A stretch of DNA of 64,000 nucleotides from Monoplex corrugatus (taxonomy: Eukaryota; Mollusca; Gastropoda; Littorinimorpha; Ranellidae): assembly GCA_030674185.1 (NCBI GenBank), contig CM060315.1:88322415-88386414 (forward strand), in the 5' to 3' direction. The position numbers and the translations under genes are program-made. Of the stretch, positions 62,613-64,000 are shown one piece after another. The notes under the pieces were generated by a model. It made no database searches. It saw nothing but the letters and a program-made list of their open reading frames with translations, and was not told where the DNA came from. Within the stretch, counting starts at the first letter, position 1; each line of letters starts with the position of its first letter.

Positions 62613-62789
62613 GTGAGTGTTTTGTGCATTTGGAGGTCTGGTTCCCTCTGTGTCAACAACATACATTGCTACATTATGTGTGTGAAGATTTATTTTTTCC
62701 AGAACTGTTCACCTGTATGATTTTTACATATTTTGGACACAGTTTTGGGTGTCAGGACTCCAAATAATAGTTCAGCACGATTGCAGTTA

Positions 62790-63550
62790 AAAGAAAAGAA
62801 AAAAACAGATTCCCTCTAAAAAGGAGAGATTTCTCGCTGGTTTTGGCTGATCAAGAGACTACTACTTGACGTGAAAATGTTTTGGTTCCACAACTCACCA
62901 AATCTTGGAAGATGAGGACCGACTGGGCACAGGAATGTTTTGACTGTAAAAACCACACAGAAAATGTTCTGATTACAACTTTTCACAACCACAAACATCA
63001 TTTGGTCTGTGCCTGCAATTATGTTGGAAGTATTTCTCTGTACCATCTTTGGCTGACAATGTTCAGTGGACTACATAAAGTGAAACACGGGTACCTAACT
63101 TGCTGACCCTTTTCCTGGTGTTTTGCTCAGTGATTACAAACTGAATGTTTGCATAATGGGTTTGGTCACAAACTTAGTACAAAGATGTGTGACATCGCTG
63201 GATGTTACCACTGTTTGATTCCTTGATATTAGTGACTAAAGTATGGAAAGTGGAGCAGAGGATTGGAAACTGATATGGCTTCATGCAGTCAGTATGTAGG
63301 TTTATAGAATATCACATGGATCTGTTCATTCCTGACCTTGTGTTTTTTTTTGTTTTGTTTTTTTATACAGTGCATTTGCAAAATTGTTGGATGTGTTGAA
63401 TTTCGTTGAAATTGGTAATAATACATGTATGCAGAAGCAACTGTGTTTTGCTCTGGGACATGTTTGTTTGTGCACAGTTTTGAGGAAGAGTACACAGTTT
63501 TTGACAAAAGTATGCAAATCACAAATTTAAAGTAGACAGGTCTGGTATTC
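62790..63550 (+). repeat. Dispersed repeat family R2, copy 2
   Basis: Shares TCGCTGGTTTTGGCTGATCA, AAATGTTTTGGTTCCACAAC, TTGACTGTAAAAACC and, after about 390 other bases, ACAGTTTTGAGGAAGAGTAC and AGTAGACAGGTCTGG with 41,600-42,060. Confidence 0.5.
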
Positions 63551-64000
63551 ATTCATATGATGTTGCTCTCCTCTGTTTCTTTGTGACTAGTGGTTCCTAA
63601 TGCTATTTTTTAATTTGTCCGTTGTTTTGTTTCATAATGTTCTGATATTGTGGAGTGCAGTGAGCATGTATTTGACATGGACTAAATAAGTGGAATTATT
63701 ATCACTGTGTGTACTCCATCTTGGATGAGTAGAGAATAAACATCACAAGCCTGGAGCTATCTGGTGTTGAGGCACCTTTCAGAAATTTCGGTCTCAATTT
63801 TTAAAGAGAGCATGTTATCCCATGCTCAGGATGAATTCCATATGACTGACACCACTGGTGCCATGTAATGAAGGTTGACCAAAAGGATCATGGTTGAAGA
63901 TGGTCCAGAATGATCATAGCATACGCCTTCAGCCTACACATTAGTGCTGTGCTTTGGCAAGGTCTTGAGTGTAAAATGAAAAGAAGAAAGATTGGCAACT
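63551..64000. other. Intron to right edge, nothing recognised
   Basis: No exon of the expected NIPBL C-terminal region was found here; the gene continues beyond the window. Confidence 0.5.

Noticed and set aside
61057..61293. 78-codon reverse-strand ORF
   Set aside because: Lies in dispersed repeat R3; no protein family resemblance.

Overview
The window is animal genomic DNA that holds 28 consecutive internal exons of one gene on the + strand, running from about 2.76 kb to 62.6 kb and off the right edge. Translated in order, the exons match NIPBL/Nipped-B/SCC2, the HEAT-repeat cohesin loader. Together they give about 3.57 kb of coding sequence (about 1190 codons). They cover the end of the disordered N-terminal half, the acidic linker and most of the HEAT-repeat body. 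The first exons and the C-terminal exons lie outside the window. All junctions are GT-AG, and codon phases agree from exon to exon except for two apparent 1-nt deletions inside conserved exons (near 35,094 and 44,321). Nothing points to a second host gene.

The introns are large (10.5 kb for the longest) and crowded with repeats. Gene structure, tRNA-derived SINEs, RTE-like and CR1/L2-like retroposons, many TTAA-flanked piggyBac-like elements and a hAT element suggest a lophotrochozoan, most likely a mollusc. That is inference from repeat style, not a species identification.

Layout. 0-9.2 kb: N-terminal exons, four or five TTAA elements (one nested inside another), a 29-bp minisatellite, SINE copies and a G+C-rich island. 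9.2-19.7 kb: one intron filled by a 52-56-bp minisatellite that was split twice, first seen as a 3.67-kb terminal-inverted-repeat element of unknown family (itself carrying a CR1/L2-like fragment), then as a 5'-truncated RTE-type retrotransposon with an unbroken ORF. 19.8-24.1 kb: intron with about 100 copies of a 28-32-bp minisatellite. 24-35.2 kb: HEAT-region exons between microsatellites, piggyBac-like elements, SINEs and retroposon remnants. 35.2-41.5 kb: intron with a second copy of the 1-kb TTAA element, a 6 x 54-bp array and about 38 copies of a 50-bp array. 41.5-48.4 kb: exons plus a complete hAT transposon with one premature stop. 48.4-62.6 kb: the strongly conserved HEAT exons, with SINEs and low-complexity introns.

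The most interesting structure is the relation of tandem arrays to splicing. Several arrays end within a few to a few tens of bases of a 3' splice site, and their units carry splice-signal-like motifs. Also notable are the dense set of TTAA elements with a nested insertion proved by an in-window empty site, an intronic copy of part of an exon, and the unclassified 3.67-kb element.
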